A DNA stretch of 64,000 nt from NCBI GenBank assembly GCA_035771175.1, contig JAYMFD010001271.1, positions 3,286,001 to 3,350,000 on the forward strand. The letters run 5' to 3'. How positions within the stretch are numbered: position 1 is the stretch's first letter; every line of letters starts with the position of its first letter. The translations under genes were made by a program, and so were the position numbers. Source of the stretch: Paratinospora sagittata. Taxonomy: Eukaryota; Streptophyta; Magnoliopsida; Ranunculales; Menispermaceae. Below the pieces are notes generated by a model that saw nothing but the letters and a program-made list of their open reading frames with translations, did not search any database and had not been told where the DNA came from. This document shows positions 49,647 to 60,271 of the stretch, one piece after another.

Positions 49647-51818
49647 CAATAGCTATAATAGTCTACAAAGATCTAGCTTTAAGGACGAAGACATATCTCA
49701 ATGCTAATGCATTAGTTTGATCTTAGGTGCGTAGGGTAACCTCTCGATCAATCTCAGCACGAAAACTCTCTAAATAGCACAGTCTTCAATATCACTTGGA
49801 TTTAGTATTTGATTTTGACAAAATATGTTCCGAAAGGTTTTAATCATAATTTCAATGAGTTTTGAATGATTTAAAAGTGTTTTGAGACAATGGAATGGTT
49901 CTTAAGCTTGAAAATATTAATTTTTCCAAAATCGGGCTATCCAGCACTTTGCCAAAATTTTCAAAAGGCAATAGCGAACTATCAGTGTTGATAGCACGCT
50001 GATAGGGTTGAATAAGCAAAAATATATTTTCATGAAAATTGCCTACTGCGCGTTATCGCTTCTGATAACTCGCTATAGAGCAGTTGCCGTGATCTTTAAA
50101 TTTATAGGAAAATTGGCAATAGCCTGTTATAGGCCTTGATTGCACGTTATCGGAAAGTCCGAAAAACTCGAGCTCTTGGTTTTGTGTATATCAATCAGCA
50201 ATAGTCCGTTGTCCGTCATTAGAGAGCATGATACACAACCCAATAGCATTCTATAGACGTTAGAGTTAGAAATCTCAAATTTCTAATGAGAAAAATGTCG
50301 GCCCTTTCCCTTGCTCAATTTTTCTATTCCTTGCACTATTTTGACTGGGAATCGTAGCTGAAACATTCTCCACTAATACCTGGATGATTCCCGTTGTGTC
50401 GCCCGCGCAAAACAACTTTAGACAAAACAATGTTTTGAATTCAAATCATTTCCTACTCTCGTGCTCTATAACCTGCAATTGCAAATTTAATAAAGCACCC
50501 ATTTTCTAATTTTCTAAGATACAACACACACGATTTTTGCAAGTCAGACTGAGCTTCCCAAAGAGTATTTCAAAAGAAGAAAGTCGGGATTCTTGCATTG
50601 CCAATAAAAGCTTCGACCTGAATCAAAATTACAAACTGCCTTAAAGATAACCTCATGGTTTAGCAAGTTCTTCATTTTATCCCTTTAGTGCTGAGATTTT
50701 CAGAAGCTATCCATTATTTTAAATTGTAGGTATATGAAGCGTACAAAGACAAGCTTTCAGAACGAAGACATATCTCAATGTTAATGCCTTAGTTTGATCT
50801 TAGGTGTGTAGGGTAACCTCTCGATCAATCTCAGCACGAAAACCCAGTAAATTGCAAAGTGTTCAAAATCACTTGGATTTAGTATTTGATTTTGACAAAA
50901 TATGTTCCGAAAGGTTTTAATCATAATTTCAATGAGTTTTGAATGATTTAAAAGTGTTTTGAGACAATGGAATGGTTCTTAAGCTTGAAAATATTAATTT
51001 TTCCAAAATCGGGCTATCCAGCACTTTGCCAAAAATTTTCAAAAGGCAATAGCGAACTATCGGTGTTGATAGCACGCTGATAGGGTTGAATAATCAAAAA
51101 TATATTTTCTTGAAAATTGCCTACTGCGCGTTATCCCTTCTGATAACTCGCTATAGAGCAGTTGCCGTGATCTTTAAATTTATAAGAAAATTGGCAATAG
51201 TCTGTTATAGGCCTTGATTGCACGTTATCGGAAAGTCCGAAAAACTCGAGCTCTTGGTTTTGTGTATATCGACCAGCAATAGTCTGTTTTCCGTCATTAG
51301 AGAGCATGATACACAACCCAATAGCATGCTATAGACGTTAGAGTTAGAAATCTCAAATTTCTAATGAGAAAAACGTCGGCCCTTTCCCTTGCTCAATTTT
51401 TCTATTCCTTGCACAGTTTTGACTGGGAATCGTAGCTGAAACATTCTCCACTAAAACCTGGATGATTCCCGTGGTGTCGCCCGCGCAAAACAACTTTAGG
51501 CAAAATAATGTTTTGAATTCAAATCATTTCCTATTCTCGTGCTCTTTAACCTGCAATTGCAAATTTAATGAAACACTCATTTTCTAATTTTCTAAGATAC
51601 AACACACACGATTTTTGCAAGTTAGACTGAGCTTCCCGAAGAGTATTTCAAAAGAAGAAAGTCGGGACTCTTGCATTGCCAATAAAAGCTTCGACCTGAA
51701 TCAAAATTGCAAACTGCCTTGAAGATAACCTCATGGTTTAGCAAGTTCTTTATTTTATCCCTTTAGTGCTGAGATTTTCAGAAGCTATCCATTATTTTAA
51801 ACTATAGGTATATGAAGC
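49647..51818. repeat. Deleted monomers M50 (about 1093 bp) and M51 (about 1079 bp)
   Basis: Both end with TATATGAAGC fused to GTACAAAGACAAGC (about 50740 and 51819), so the hairpin, CACGTCACC and the next monomer's first about 20 bp are missing. They also share TTAAGCTTGAAAATATT and GCCTACTGCGCGTTATC. One deletion was duplicated along with its monomer. Confidence 0.92.
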
Positions 51819-52969
51819 GTACAAAGACAAGCTTTCAGAACGAAGACATATCTCAAAGCTAATGCATTAGTTTGATCATAGGTGTTTAGGGTAACCTCTC
51901 GATCAATCGCAGCACGAAAACCCTCTAAATTGCAAAATGTTCAAAATCACTTGGATTTAGTATTTGATTTTGACAAATATGTTTCGAAAGGTTTTAATCA
52001 TAATTTCAATGAGTTTTGAATGATTTAAAAGTGTTTTGAGACAATGGAATGGTTCTTAAGTTTGAAAATATTAATTTTTCCGAAATCGGGCTATCCAGCA
52101 CTTTGCCAAAAATTTTCAAAAGGCAATAGCGCACTATTAGTGTTGATAGCACGCTGATAGGGTTGAATAATCAAAAATATATTTCTCTTGAAAATTGCCT
52201 ACTGCGCGTTATCCCTTATGATAACTAGCTATAGAGCAGTTGTCGTGATCTTTAAATTTATAGTAAAATGGGCAATAGCCTGTTATAGGCCTTGATTGCA
52301 CGTTATTGGAAAGTCTGAAAAACTCGAGCTCTTGGTTTTGTGTATATCGACCAGCAATAGTCCGTTGTCTGTCATTAGAGAGCATGATACACAATCCAAT
52401 AGCATGCTATAGACGTTAGAGTTAGAAATCTCAAATTTCTAATGAGAAAAACGTCGGCCCTTTCCCTTGCTCAATTTTTCTATTCCTTGCACAGTTTTGA
52501 CTGGGAATCGTAGCTGAAACATTCTCCGCTAACAACTGGATGATTCCCATTGTGTCGCACGCGCAAAACAACTTTAGACAAAACAATCTTTTGAATTCAA
52601 ATCATTTCTTACTCTCTTGCTCTTTAACCTGCAATTGCAAATTTAATAAGACACTCATTTTCTAATTTTGAAAGATGCAACACACACGTTTTTTGCAAGT
52701 TAGACTGAGCTTTCCAAAGAGTATTTCAAAAGAAGAAAGTCGCGATTCTTGCTTTGCCAATAAAAGCTTCGACCTGAATTAAAATTGCAAACTGCCTTGA
52801 AGATAACCTCATTGTTTAGCAAGTTCTTCATTTTATCCCTTTAGTGCTGAGATTTTTCAGAAGCTATCCATTGTTTTAAACTGTAGGTATATGAAGTGTT
52901 CTCAGTAAGAGAACACGTCACCTATATTCTTTCTCTTAGTGTACAACTAACCATTAAGAACACATCAAA
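51819..52969. repeat. Satellite monomer M52
   Basis: Begins at the deletion junction left by M51 but keeps a normal 3' end with hairpin (about 52898). Its core matches M50/M51 (GCCTACTGCGCGTTATC), so it is probably the donor type that escaped the 3' deletion. Confidence 0.88.
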
Positions 52970-54322
52970 TAATAGCTGTCAAAGTCTACAAAGACAAGCT
53001 TTCAGAACGAAGACATATCTCAATGCTAATGCATTAGTTTGATCTTAGGTGTGTAGGGTAACCTCTCAATCAATCTCAGCACGAAAAGTCTCTAAATTGC
53101 AAAGTCTTCAAAATCACTTCGACTTAGTCTTTGATTTTGACAAAATATTTTCCAAAAGGTTTTAATCATAATTTCAATGAGTTTCGAATGATTTAAAAGT
53201 GTTTTGAGACAAAGGAATGGTTCTTAAGTGCTAAAATATTAATTTTTCCAAAATCGGGCTATCCAACACTTTGCCAATATTTTTTAAAAGGCAATAGCAC
53301 ACTTGATTTAGTATTTGATTTTGACAAAATATTTTCCGAAAGGTTTTAATCATAATTTCAATGAGTTTCGAATGATTTAAAAGTGTTTTGAGACAAAGGA
53401 ATGGTTCTTAAGAGTTAAAATATTAATTTTTTCCAAAATCGGGCTATCCAACACTTTGCCAAAAATTCTCAAAAGGCAATAGCGCACTATCAGTGTTGAT
53501 AAAACGCTGATAGGGTTGAATAATCAAAAATATATTTTTCTTGAAAATTGCCTACAGCGCGTTATCCCTTTTTGATAACTCGCTATAAAGCAGTTGTCGT
53601 GAACTTTCGATTATTAGCAAAATGGGCAATAGCGTGCTATAGAACTTGATTGCACGCTATCGGAAAGTTCGAAAAACTCGAGCTCTTGGGTTTGTGTATA
53701 TCGACCTGCAATAGTTCGTTGTCCGTCATTAGAGAGCATGATCCACAACCCAATAGCATGCTATCCACGTCAGAGTTAGAAATCTCACAATTCTAAGATG
53801 AAAACCTAGGGCCCTTACCCTTGCGCAATTTTTCTATTCCTTGCACAGTTTTGACTGGGAATCGTAGCTGAAACATTCTCCACTAACACCTGGATGATTC
53901 CCATTGTGTCGCACAGGCAAAACAACTTTCGATTAAACAATGTTTTGAATTCAAATCATTTCCTAATCTCTTGCTCTTTAAGCTGCAATTGCAAATTTAA
54001 TAAGACACTCATTCTCTAATTTTCAAAGATACAACACACATGATTTTTGCAAGTTAGCTTGAGCTTTCCAAAGAGTATTTCAAAAGAAGAAAGTCGTGAT
54101 TCTTGCGTTGCCAATAAAAATATCGACCTGAATCAAAATTGCAAACTGTCTTGAAGATAACCTCATTGTTTAGCAAGTTCTTCATTTTATCCCTTTAGTG
54201 CTGAGATTTTCAGAAGCTATCCATTGTTTTAAACTGTAGGTATATGAAGTGTTCTCAGTAAGAGAACACGCCACCTATATTCTTTCTCTTAGTGTACAAC
54301 TAATCATGAAGAACACATCAAA
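52970..54322. repeat. Monomer M53 (1353 bp) with internal 187-bp tandem duplication
   Basis: After GGCAATAGCACAC (about 53303) the text returns to TTGATTTAGTATTTG, repeating the stretch from +150 to +335. The two copies (about 53118-53303 and 53304-53490) differ at several bases, so the duplication is not brand new or involved two different monomers. Confidence 0.92.
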
Positions 54323-56391
54323 CAATAGCTATCAAAGTTTCCAAAGATCAAGCTTTCAAAACGAAGACATATCTCAATGCTAATGTATTAGTTTGATCTT
54401 TGGTGTGTAGGGTAACCTCTCGATCAATCTCAGCACGAAAACTCTCTAAATTGCAAAGTGTTCAAAATCACTTGGATCTAGTATTTGATTTTGACAAAAT
54501 ATTTTCCGAAAGGTTTTAATCATAATTTCATTGAGTTTTGAATGAGTTAAAAGTGTTTTGAGACAAAGGAATGGTACTTAAGTGTTAAAATATTAATTTT
54601 TCCAAAATCGAGCTATCCAGCACTTTGCCAAAAATTCTCAAAAGGCAATAGCGCACTATCAGTGTTGATAAAATGCTGATAGGGTTGAATAATCGAAAAT
54701 TCATTTTTTCCTGAAAATTGCCTACAACGCGCTATCCCTTTTGATAACTCGCTATAGAGCAGTTGTCGTGAACTTTCAATTTTTAGTAAAATGGGCAAAA
54801 GCGTGCTATAAGCCTTGATTGCACGCTATCGAAAAGTCCGAAAAACTCGAGCTCTCGGGTTTGTGTATATCGACCTGCAATAGTCCGCTATCCGTCATTA
54901 GAGAGCATGATCCACAACCCAATAGCATGTTATAGACGTTAAAGTTACAAATCTCACAATTCTAAAAAGAAAAACTAGGGCCCTTTCCCTTGCTCAATTT
55001 TTCCATTCCTTACACAGTTTTGACTGGGAATCATAGCTGAAACATTCTCCACTAACACCTGGATGATTCCCATTGTGTCGCCCGCGCAAAACAACTTTAG
55101 ACAAAACAAAGTTTTGAATTCAAATCATTTCCTACTCTCTTGCTCTATAACCTGCAATTGCAAATTAAATAAAACACTCATTTTCTAATTTTTAAAGATA
55201 CAGCACATACAATTTTTGCAAGTTAGACTGAGCTTCCCAAAGAGTATTTCAAAAGAAGAAAGTCGGTATATCTCAATGCTAACGCATTACTTTGATCTTA
55301 GGTGTGTAGGGTAACCTGTCGATCAATCTCAGCACGAAAACTCTCTAAATTGCAAAGTCTTCAAAATCACCTGGATTTAGTATTTGATTTTGACAAAATA
55401 TTTTCCGAAAGGTTTTAAACATAATTTCAATGAGTTTCGAATGATTTAAAAGTGTTTTGAGGCAAAGGAATGGCTCTTAAGTGTTAAAATATTAATTTTT
55501 CCAAAATCGGGCTATCCAGCACTTTGCCAAAAATTTTCAAAAGGCAATAGCGCACTATCAGTGTTGATAGCCCGCTGCTAGGGTTGAATAATCAAAAATC
55601 TATTTTTTCTTGAAAATTGCCTACAACGCTAGCCCTTTTGATAACTCGCCATAGAGCAGTTGCCGTGATCTTTCGATTTCTAGTAAAATGGGCAATAGCG
55701 TGCTATAGGCCTTGATTGCACGCTATCGAAAAGTCTGAAAAATTCGAGCTCTTGGGTTTGTGTATATCGACCTAGAATAGTCCGCTATCCGTCACTAGAG
55801 AGCATGATACACAACCCAAATGCATGCTATCCACGTCAGAGTTAGAAAATCTCACAATTCTAACGAGAAAAACGAGGGCCCTTTCCCATGCACGATTTTT
55901 CTATTCCTTGCACAGTTTTGACTGGGAATCGTAGCTGAAACAATCTCCACTAACACCTGGATGATTTCCATTGTCTCGCACAGGCAAATCAACTTTAGAT
56001 TAAACAATGTTTTGAATTCAAATAATTCCCTACTCTCTTGCTCTTTAACCTGCAACTGCTAATTTAATAAAACACTCATTTTCTAATTTTCAATTATACA
56101 ACACACACGATTTTTGCAAGTTAGCTTGAGCTTTCAAAAAGTGTATTTCAAAAGAAGAAAGTCGTGATTCTTTCATTGCCAATAAAAACATCGACCTGAA
56201 TCAAAATTGCAAAGTGTCTTGAAGATAATCTCATTGTTTAGCAAGTTCTTCATTTTATCCCTTTTGTGATGAGATTTTCGGAAGCTATCCATTGTTTTAA
56301 ACTGTAGGTATATGAAGTGTTCTCAGTAAGAGACCACATCACCTATATTCTTTCTCTGAGTGCTACAACTAATCATCAAGAACACATCAAA
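54323..56391. repeat. Monomers M54 and M55 fused at about 55267
   Basis: M54 stops at AAAGAAGAAAGTCG and continues as GTATATCTCAATGC near +50 of the next monomer, losing about 230 bp that includes the hairpin. M55 then runs to 56391. M55 carries CTGCTAGGG and ACAACGCTAGCC, shared only with M57 (61058-62225), which identifies them as duplicate copies. Confidence 0.9.
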
Positions 56392-56774
56392 CAATAGCTT
56401 TCAAAGTCTACAAAGATCACGCTCTAAGAATGAAGACATATTTCAATGCTAACGCATTAGTTTGATCTTAGGTGTGTAGGGTAACCTCTCGATCAATCTC
56501 AGCATGAAAACTCTCTAAATTGCAAAGTCTTCAAAATCACTTGGATTTAGTATTTGATTTTGACAAAATATTTTTCGAAAGGTTTTAATCATAATTTTAA
56601 TGAGTTTTGAATGATTTAAAAGTGTTTTGAGACAATGGAATGGTTCTTAAGTGTGAAAATATTAATTTTTCCAAAATCGGGTTATCCAGCACTTTGCCAA
56701 AAATTCTCAAAAGGCAATAGCGCACTATCAGTGTTGATAACACGCTGATAGGGTTGAATAATAAAAAATATATT
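56392..56774. repeat. Monomer M56, left part (383 bp), interrupted by the insertion
   Basis: Ends at AAAAAATATATT in the AT stretch between the second and third palindromic boxes. Adding the part after the element (60272-61057, 786 bp) gives 1169 bp, the exact intact monomer length with one copy of the 5-bp target duplication. Confidence 0.95.
56770..56774. repeat. Target-site duplication, left copy (ATATT)
   Basis: ATATT directly precedes TGTCACATCC and recurs at 60267-60271 after ...GGGGCATCACA. Joining the flanks recreates the uninterrupted satellite text AAAAATATATTTTTCTTG seen in many monomers. Confidence 0.88.
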
Positions 56775-57265
56775 TGTCACATCCTGGGTTGCACAGCGTG
56801 CCCCCTACCCAGGTGCGGGCACACCTCCTCGGGCGAACGCCTAGCCATAGTACCAAATAATATTGTTACATCTAGCCGAATTCGCGATACCCAACAGGGC
56901 CCTAGTAACGGACTAGATCATTTACCCCCACTATTCATGAATAATGAAGGGCCTCCCCCAAGTCGAACTCGCAACCTCCCTTAAGAAGTTAGCTTTCGCA
57001 CTTGGAGTAACCACTGATTCAGTTTTACTCCAAGTGCGAAAGCTAACTCCTTAAGGGAGGTTGCGAGTTCGACTTTGGGGGAGGCCCTTCACTATTTATG
57101 AATAGCGGGGGTAATTAATGATCTAGTCCGTTACTAGGGCCCTGCTGGGTATCTCGAATTCGGCTAGATGTGACAATATTATTTGGTACTATGGCTAGGC
57201 GTTCGCCCCGTGGGGGTGCTCCCGCACCTGGGTAGGGGGCACGCTGTGCAACCCAGGATGTGACA
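56775..57265. repeat. 491-bp foldback palindrome with about 240-bp arms
   Basis: The left arm (56775-57010) is the reverse complement of the right arm (57025-57265) with roughly a dozen differences by eye. The 14-bp spacer is CCACTGATTCAGTT. Each outer end reads TGTCACATCCTGGG inward. It is much more GC-rich than the satellite. As single-stranded DNA or RNA it would form one long hairpin. The right arm end continues into AAAGGCC with no second target duplication, so the foldback is part of the larger element. Confidence 0.93.
56930..57075. other. tRNA-like A-box and B-box in the foldback (possible SINE-derived head)
   Basis: On the minus strand, across the spacer and left arm, TGAATCAGTGG resembles a polymerase III A box. 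About 40 nt later GAGTTCGACTT resembles a B box. The right arm has the B-box half (GAGTTCGAC near 57064) in the plus direction but lacks the A-box start. This fits two tRNA-derived SINE-like halves head to head. The B box departs from consensus at two or three positions, so this is tentative; it is not a tRNA gene. Confidence 0.35.
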
Positions 57266-58006
57266 AAAGGCCTTATGTATACTGTGGCGACCCCCCACCC
57301 CGTACCACCAACCCCGCAGGGAATGGCATGCGGAATACCGGGGCGGGACACCCGGCGTAGACATCTCCGACCACTCCTCAACTCTCGTATGGTGGTTGAG
57401 ACCCTACGAGCCTTATCTCAAACAACGACATAATATCGAAAGGTACTAAACAAAACCACCCACCGTATTAATAATCCAAGACAAGAGATAATCCATAAAA
57501 ATGAACCATAAATAAAATCATAATCCCTACAATCCATTAAAACTGACATACACATAAAGTCCAAAATTGTGGGTACAAATAAAAACCGTCATATGCCCAC
57601 ATGGTCTATCTAACAAGTCCCAACTCACCCATGCTACAATGTGGTAAGTATTATAATTACATAATCCAAAATATAGTACTTCATAATTTAAAACACAGTT
57701 CAATCAAAATGCCTCTCAACTCACATCGAGGCTTTGGATTCTCTCGCAGGCAAGGCCCTCAAGATATAACTACTCATTTGCCCTTATTCGGGACAGAAGG
57801 ACCTGAAAGAGGAAAATGAGGGTGAGCCAACGGTGCCCAATGAATAGAATTCAAATATGATATCAATACTCATCAATAAATATCATGTATGCATGTCAAT
57901 GTGTAGCATGATTAAAAGCTCATAACATATAAATATCAAGCATTTATAATAAGTTCGATGCAAGTAAAAGCTTATCGATTTGGATCCACATTCCATATGC
58001 ATTGGG
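57266..58006. other. Element body, left segment, no recognisable gene
   Basis: Opens with a GC-rich stretch (GGCGACC, CCCCGCAGGGAATGGCATGCG), then becomes AT-rich. A 72-codon plus-strand frame at 57601-57819 survives in the second element copy (63458-63676) with several replacements, but has no recognisable domain, and there is no sign of an upstream promoter. I treat it as chance. Confidence 0.6.
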
Positions 58007-58103
58007 TTACTAGTGCACGTCTATTTCACCGTACCGTTGATCCCAATCATGTTTATTTTGGATTACTAGAGCACGTCTATTTCACCGTACCGTTGACCCC
58101 AAT
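58007..58103. repeat. Direct repeat, 56-bp period, two copies
   Basis: TTACTAG.GCACGTCTATTT followed by CACCGTACCGTTGA.CCCAAT occurs at 58007 and again at 58063. The same pair is in the second element copy at 63864 and 63920. Such short promoter-proximal repeats are common in LTRs, but the role here is unknown. Confidence 0.9.
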
Positions 58104-59050
58104 ATATTCCTTTCCTAAAACCCACCTATGACAAGGTTAAGTCCCCCTATTAGCCAGATAGATGGGCCCAACCAAAGTCATAAGGTTTTCTCAAATCAAT
58201 GCATCATTCAAAATATTAGAACACATTCATGCTTTCAACATACAATATATAAGTGATATGATGACATAAAAGATATAATCATAAATGAAGTCTACTCACA
58301 ACCAAGCCTTGCGAGAGTATTTAACCACACACGACCACCAAACCGAATCAACCCAATCAACATCCTGAAACATTCATCAATATCCTACCATACATCAATT
58401 TCTATGCTCAATCACATAGACATTACACATCAACCATAAATCAGCCCACATATAGACAATAGGCCTAAATCCCATCTAATCCCATCATTCAACTCCAATC
58501 ACATGACTTAGGCCTCTAATGCATAGTTTTCATACATAAACCATTCTATTAATCAAAAATACTGATTTTCAATTCCTTAGGCATAAACATGCCCAAATTG
58601 GGTCACTTGATCACAAGTAGGCCTAACTCATGATATGGTAACAACCACAGAATCAGAAGCATAATCAACCCTAATCATGCTTAATTTAACATAAGTTGCA
58701 TCAATTCAATGATTCTAGGCCAAAAGCATCAAAAGCCCTAAAATATGAAAATTTTCATACTTAGGCCATATTGTCGATTTACACTAGGTCACCATGTTCA
58801 GCCATGTATATCACTAATTTTGCATCATGGGTTCATCAACAATGGCAACTAGGTCAACATAGTTGACATGCAAGCTATTTGGAAAGGTCTAAGTTCATAT
58901 TCTAAATTTAGGTCTAATACAAGCAACCCTACCAATTCTTCATTTACTATTCTGTTCAGATGTATCAATATACCAACAGAAATATGTAATCACAAAATCA
59001 ACCGTACAGATTGAATTATGTGGAGAAACAAACTTTCTGTCCAAATATCA
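58104..59050. other. Element body, middle segment
   Basis: AT-rich sequence with no repeat or frame of note (longest open frame well under 100 codons). It lacks the satellite's boxes and hairpin, confirming that it is not a diverged monomer. Confidence 0.7.
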
Positions 59051-59241
59051 GCCCAATCCAACGGTGGACCGAAACGATATGTATGTTTGATGAACAAGTC
59101 TCTAATCAGACAATTTCTCCTTTCTTGCTGCAAATACTCAAACTCAGATGACTATATCACGGAAAATACTAAACGTATACACATCTTCACCGTTCATAAT
59201 ATATACATAACAGTTATAAACTATATACCCAAATTTGATAT

Positions 59242-59593
59242 CCATCCAACAGTAGATTTAGGAGTCTAAAAGTTTGAGCGAAACGCCACGAGAAATCCAT
59301 AATCTACGACCAACTTTGTTTGAGAGGATAGATCTCTCAGACTAAACCTTAAATCAAGATCTCCACCGTTCACAATTCAGAACTATCCGTTTTACACTAC
59401 ATACCCATATTTTCTATCCATCCAACGGTAGATTAAGGAGATCTAGAAGTTTCAGCGAAACGGCGCGAGAAATCCAGACTTTCCGACCAGGTTTGTTTGA
59501 GAGGTTAGATCGCTTAGAAGAAACCTCTTATCAAGATCTCCACCGTCCAGAATGCATAACCATAAGCCACGAACTTGCTGAAACATTTTGAGC
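59242..59593. repeat. Tandem repeat, 176-bp period, two clear copies
   Basis: CCATCCAAC.GTAGATT starts copies at 59242 and 59418. Shared blocks follow: GCGAAACG, GAGAAATCCA, TTTGTTTGAGAGG, ATCAAGATCTCCACCGT. A third, weaker relative may start near 59053 (CCAATCCAACGGTGG). The copies differ at many sites, so the duplication is old. Confidence 0.85.
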
Positions 59594-59649
59594 TTAATCT
59601 GACCTTATATTCGAAAGATCTACCTCTTTGATGAAAATGTCGCAGGGAT

Positions 59650-59735
59650 CTTCCTCCTTCAACTCTCTCCTTCTTTCTCTTCTTCTTTTCTTTCTCATCT
59701 TTTCTTTCTCTTCTTCTTTCCTTCCTCTCCATTCA
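59650..59735. repeat. Polypyrimidine tract (CT-rich on the plus strand)
   Basis: About 85 bp that are nearly all C and T (runs such as TTCTTCTTTTCTTTCTC). The complementary strand is a purine run. It could be a leader-type CT-rich region of an LTR or simply low-complexity DNA. It gives a spurious Lys/Arg/Glu-rich minus-strand frame. Confidence 0.9.
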
Positions 59736-59848
59736 CCTCTATCTAGCACTTCCTTGATTCCGTCCTCCACTCACCTCATTTTCTAGCACATTCTTGGATT
59801 CTCTACTCCACTCACCTCATTTTCTAGCACATTCTTGGATTCTAGAAG
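59729..59848. repeat. Direct repeat, 41-bp period, two close copies and one diverged
   Basis: CCACTCACCTCATTTTCTAG followed by CACATTCTTGGATTCT starts at 59767 and 59808. A diverged copy (CCATTCACCTCTATCTAGC) starts at 59729. Confidence 0.9.
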
Positions 59849-60266
59849 TGGGCATGGGACACTTGTCCACTTTCATGCACCAACCTTCAGATGTGTTGGT
59901 CTCATACTACCCATACCAACCACATGTACTTCAACCAATCTCATGCTTCCATGTATTTTAAATGTTCAATCCATTTAATACACCAAATTTTCATTCTCAT
60001 TTATCCTTTTATTCAATCAATCCTAACCCATATCAAGTCATGGTTTAATGGGTCCATGCATAAATAAAAACATATGCATTATAATTTAATTTAACATGAC
60101 CCATATACAATTTATGATACACATATTTATATACATTATCAAGCATCAACTATACAAACATTAAACAACCATCAAACAAATACTAAACATATCAAGGCAA
60201 CGCATAGAGTTTGGGCAAAGTGTAATTGGGTTATGGGCTAGATGAAATAATTTTCGGGGCATCACA
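59849..60266. other. Element body, right segment to the GGGGCATCACA end
   Basis: AT-rich, with no gene or repeat. The last 20 bases contain TTTTCGGGGCATCACA. Read on the minus strand this is the TGTGATGCCCCGAAAA terminus. Confidence 0.7.
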
Positions 60267-60271
60267 ATATT
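60267..60271. repeat. Target-site duplication, right copy (ATATT)
   Basis: Matches 56770-56774. The satellite resumes immediately as TTTCTTGAAAAATTGCC. Confidence 0.88.

Larger units (their letters stand above)
1..56774. repeat. Tandem satellite array, about 1.17-kb monomer (main block)
   Basis: The same text recurs head to tail every 1167-1170 bp in its intact form. Phase markers are CAATAGCTAT or CAGTAGCTTT at the start, TTTAGTATTTGATTTTGAC near +135, the GCTATC-rich core at +270 to +610, GAATTCAAATCATTT near +780 and the hairpin GTGTTCTC...GAGAACAC near +1095. All copies lie in the same orientation. The sequence is AT-rich, has no long open frame on either strand and no recognisable protein domain. 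This is satellite DNA; being near a centromere is plausible but not shown. Divergence rises to the right of about 28 kb. Confidence 0.97.
56775..60266. mobile_element. Inserted TG...CA element, 3492 bp, possible solo LTR of a plant LTR retrotransposon
   Basis: Bounded by TGTCACATCC on the left and GGGGCATCACA on the right, with a 5-bp target duplication. The minus strand begins TGTGATGCCCCGAAA, which also looks like a plant LTR start. No reverse transcriptase, integrase, gag or primer-binding site is recognisable, and the open frames are under 100 codons. The simplest reading is a long solo LTR or a non-autonomous LTR-like element; the orientation is undetermined. Contents in order: a 491-bp foldback, a region of no recognisable function, a 56-bp direct repeat (58007), a 176-bp repeat (59242), a pyrimidine tract (59650) and a 41-bp repeat (59767). 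Alternative: a non-LTR foldback element. Confidence 0.75.

Noticed and set aside
1..56774. CRISPR-like regular repeats
   Set aside because: The repeats are over 1 kb long and directly adjoining, with no short repeat/unique spacer alternation.
57040..57080. A true tRNA gene at the B-box-like site
   Set aside because: No cloverleaf can be formed with an acceptor stem and anticodon arm; only box-like motifs are present.
56775..57265. Foldback as an independent MITE inserted on its own
   Set aside because: The left side has ATATT but the right side continues AAAGGCC with no matching duplication. The duplication is found only at 60267, so the larger unit inserted.
57115..57381. 88-residue minus-strand frame over the foldback (and the 112-residue relative at 62900-63238)
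   Set aside because: It lies in a GC-rich palindrome where stop codons are rare by composition. Overlapping frames exist on the same strand, with no recognisable domain.
59514..59732. Lys/Arg/Glu-rich minus-strand frame resembling a basic coiled coil
   Set aside because: It is the translation of the complement of the polypyrimidine tract; low complexity.
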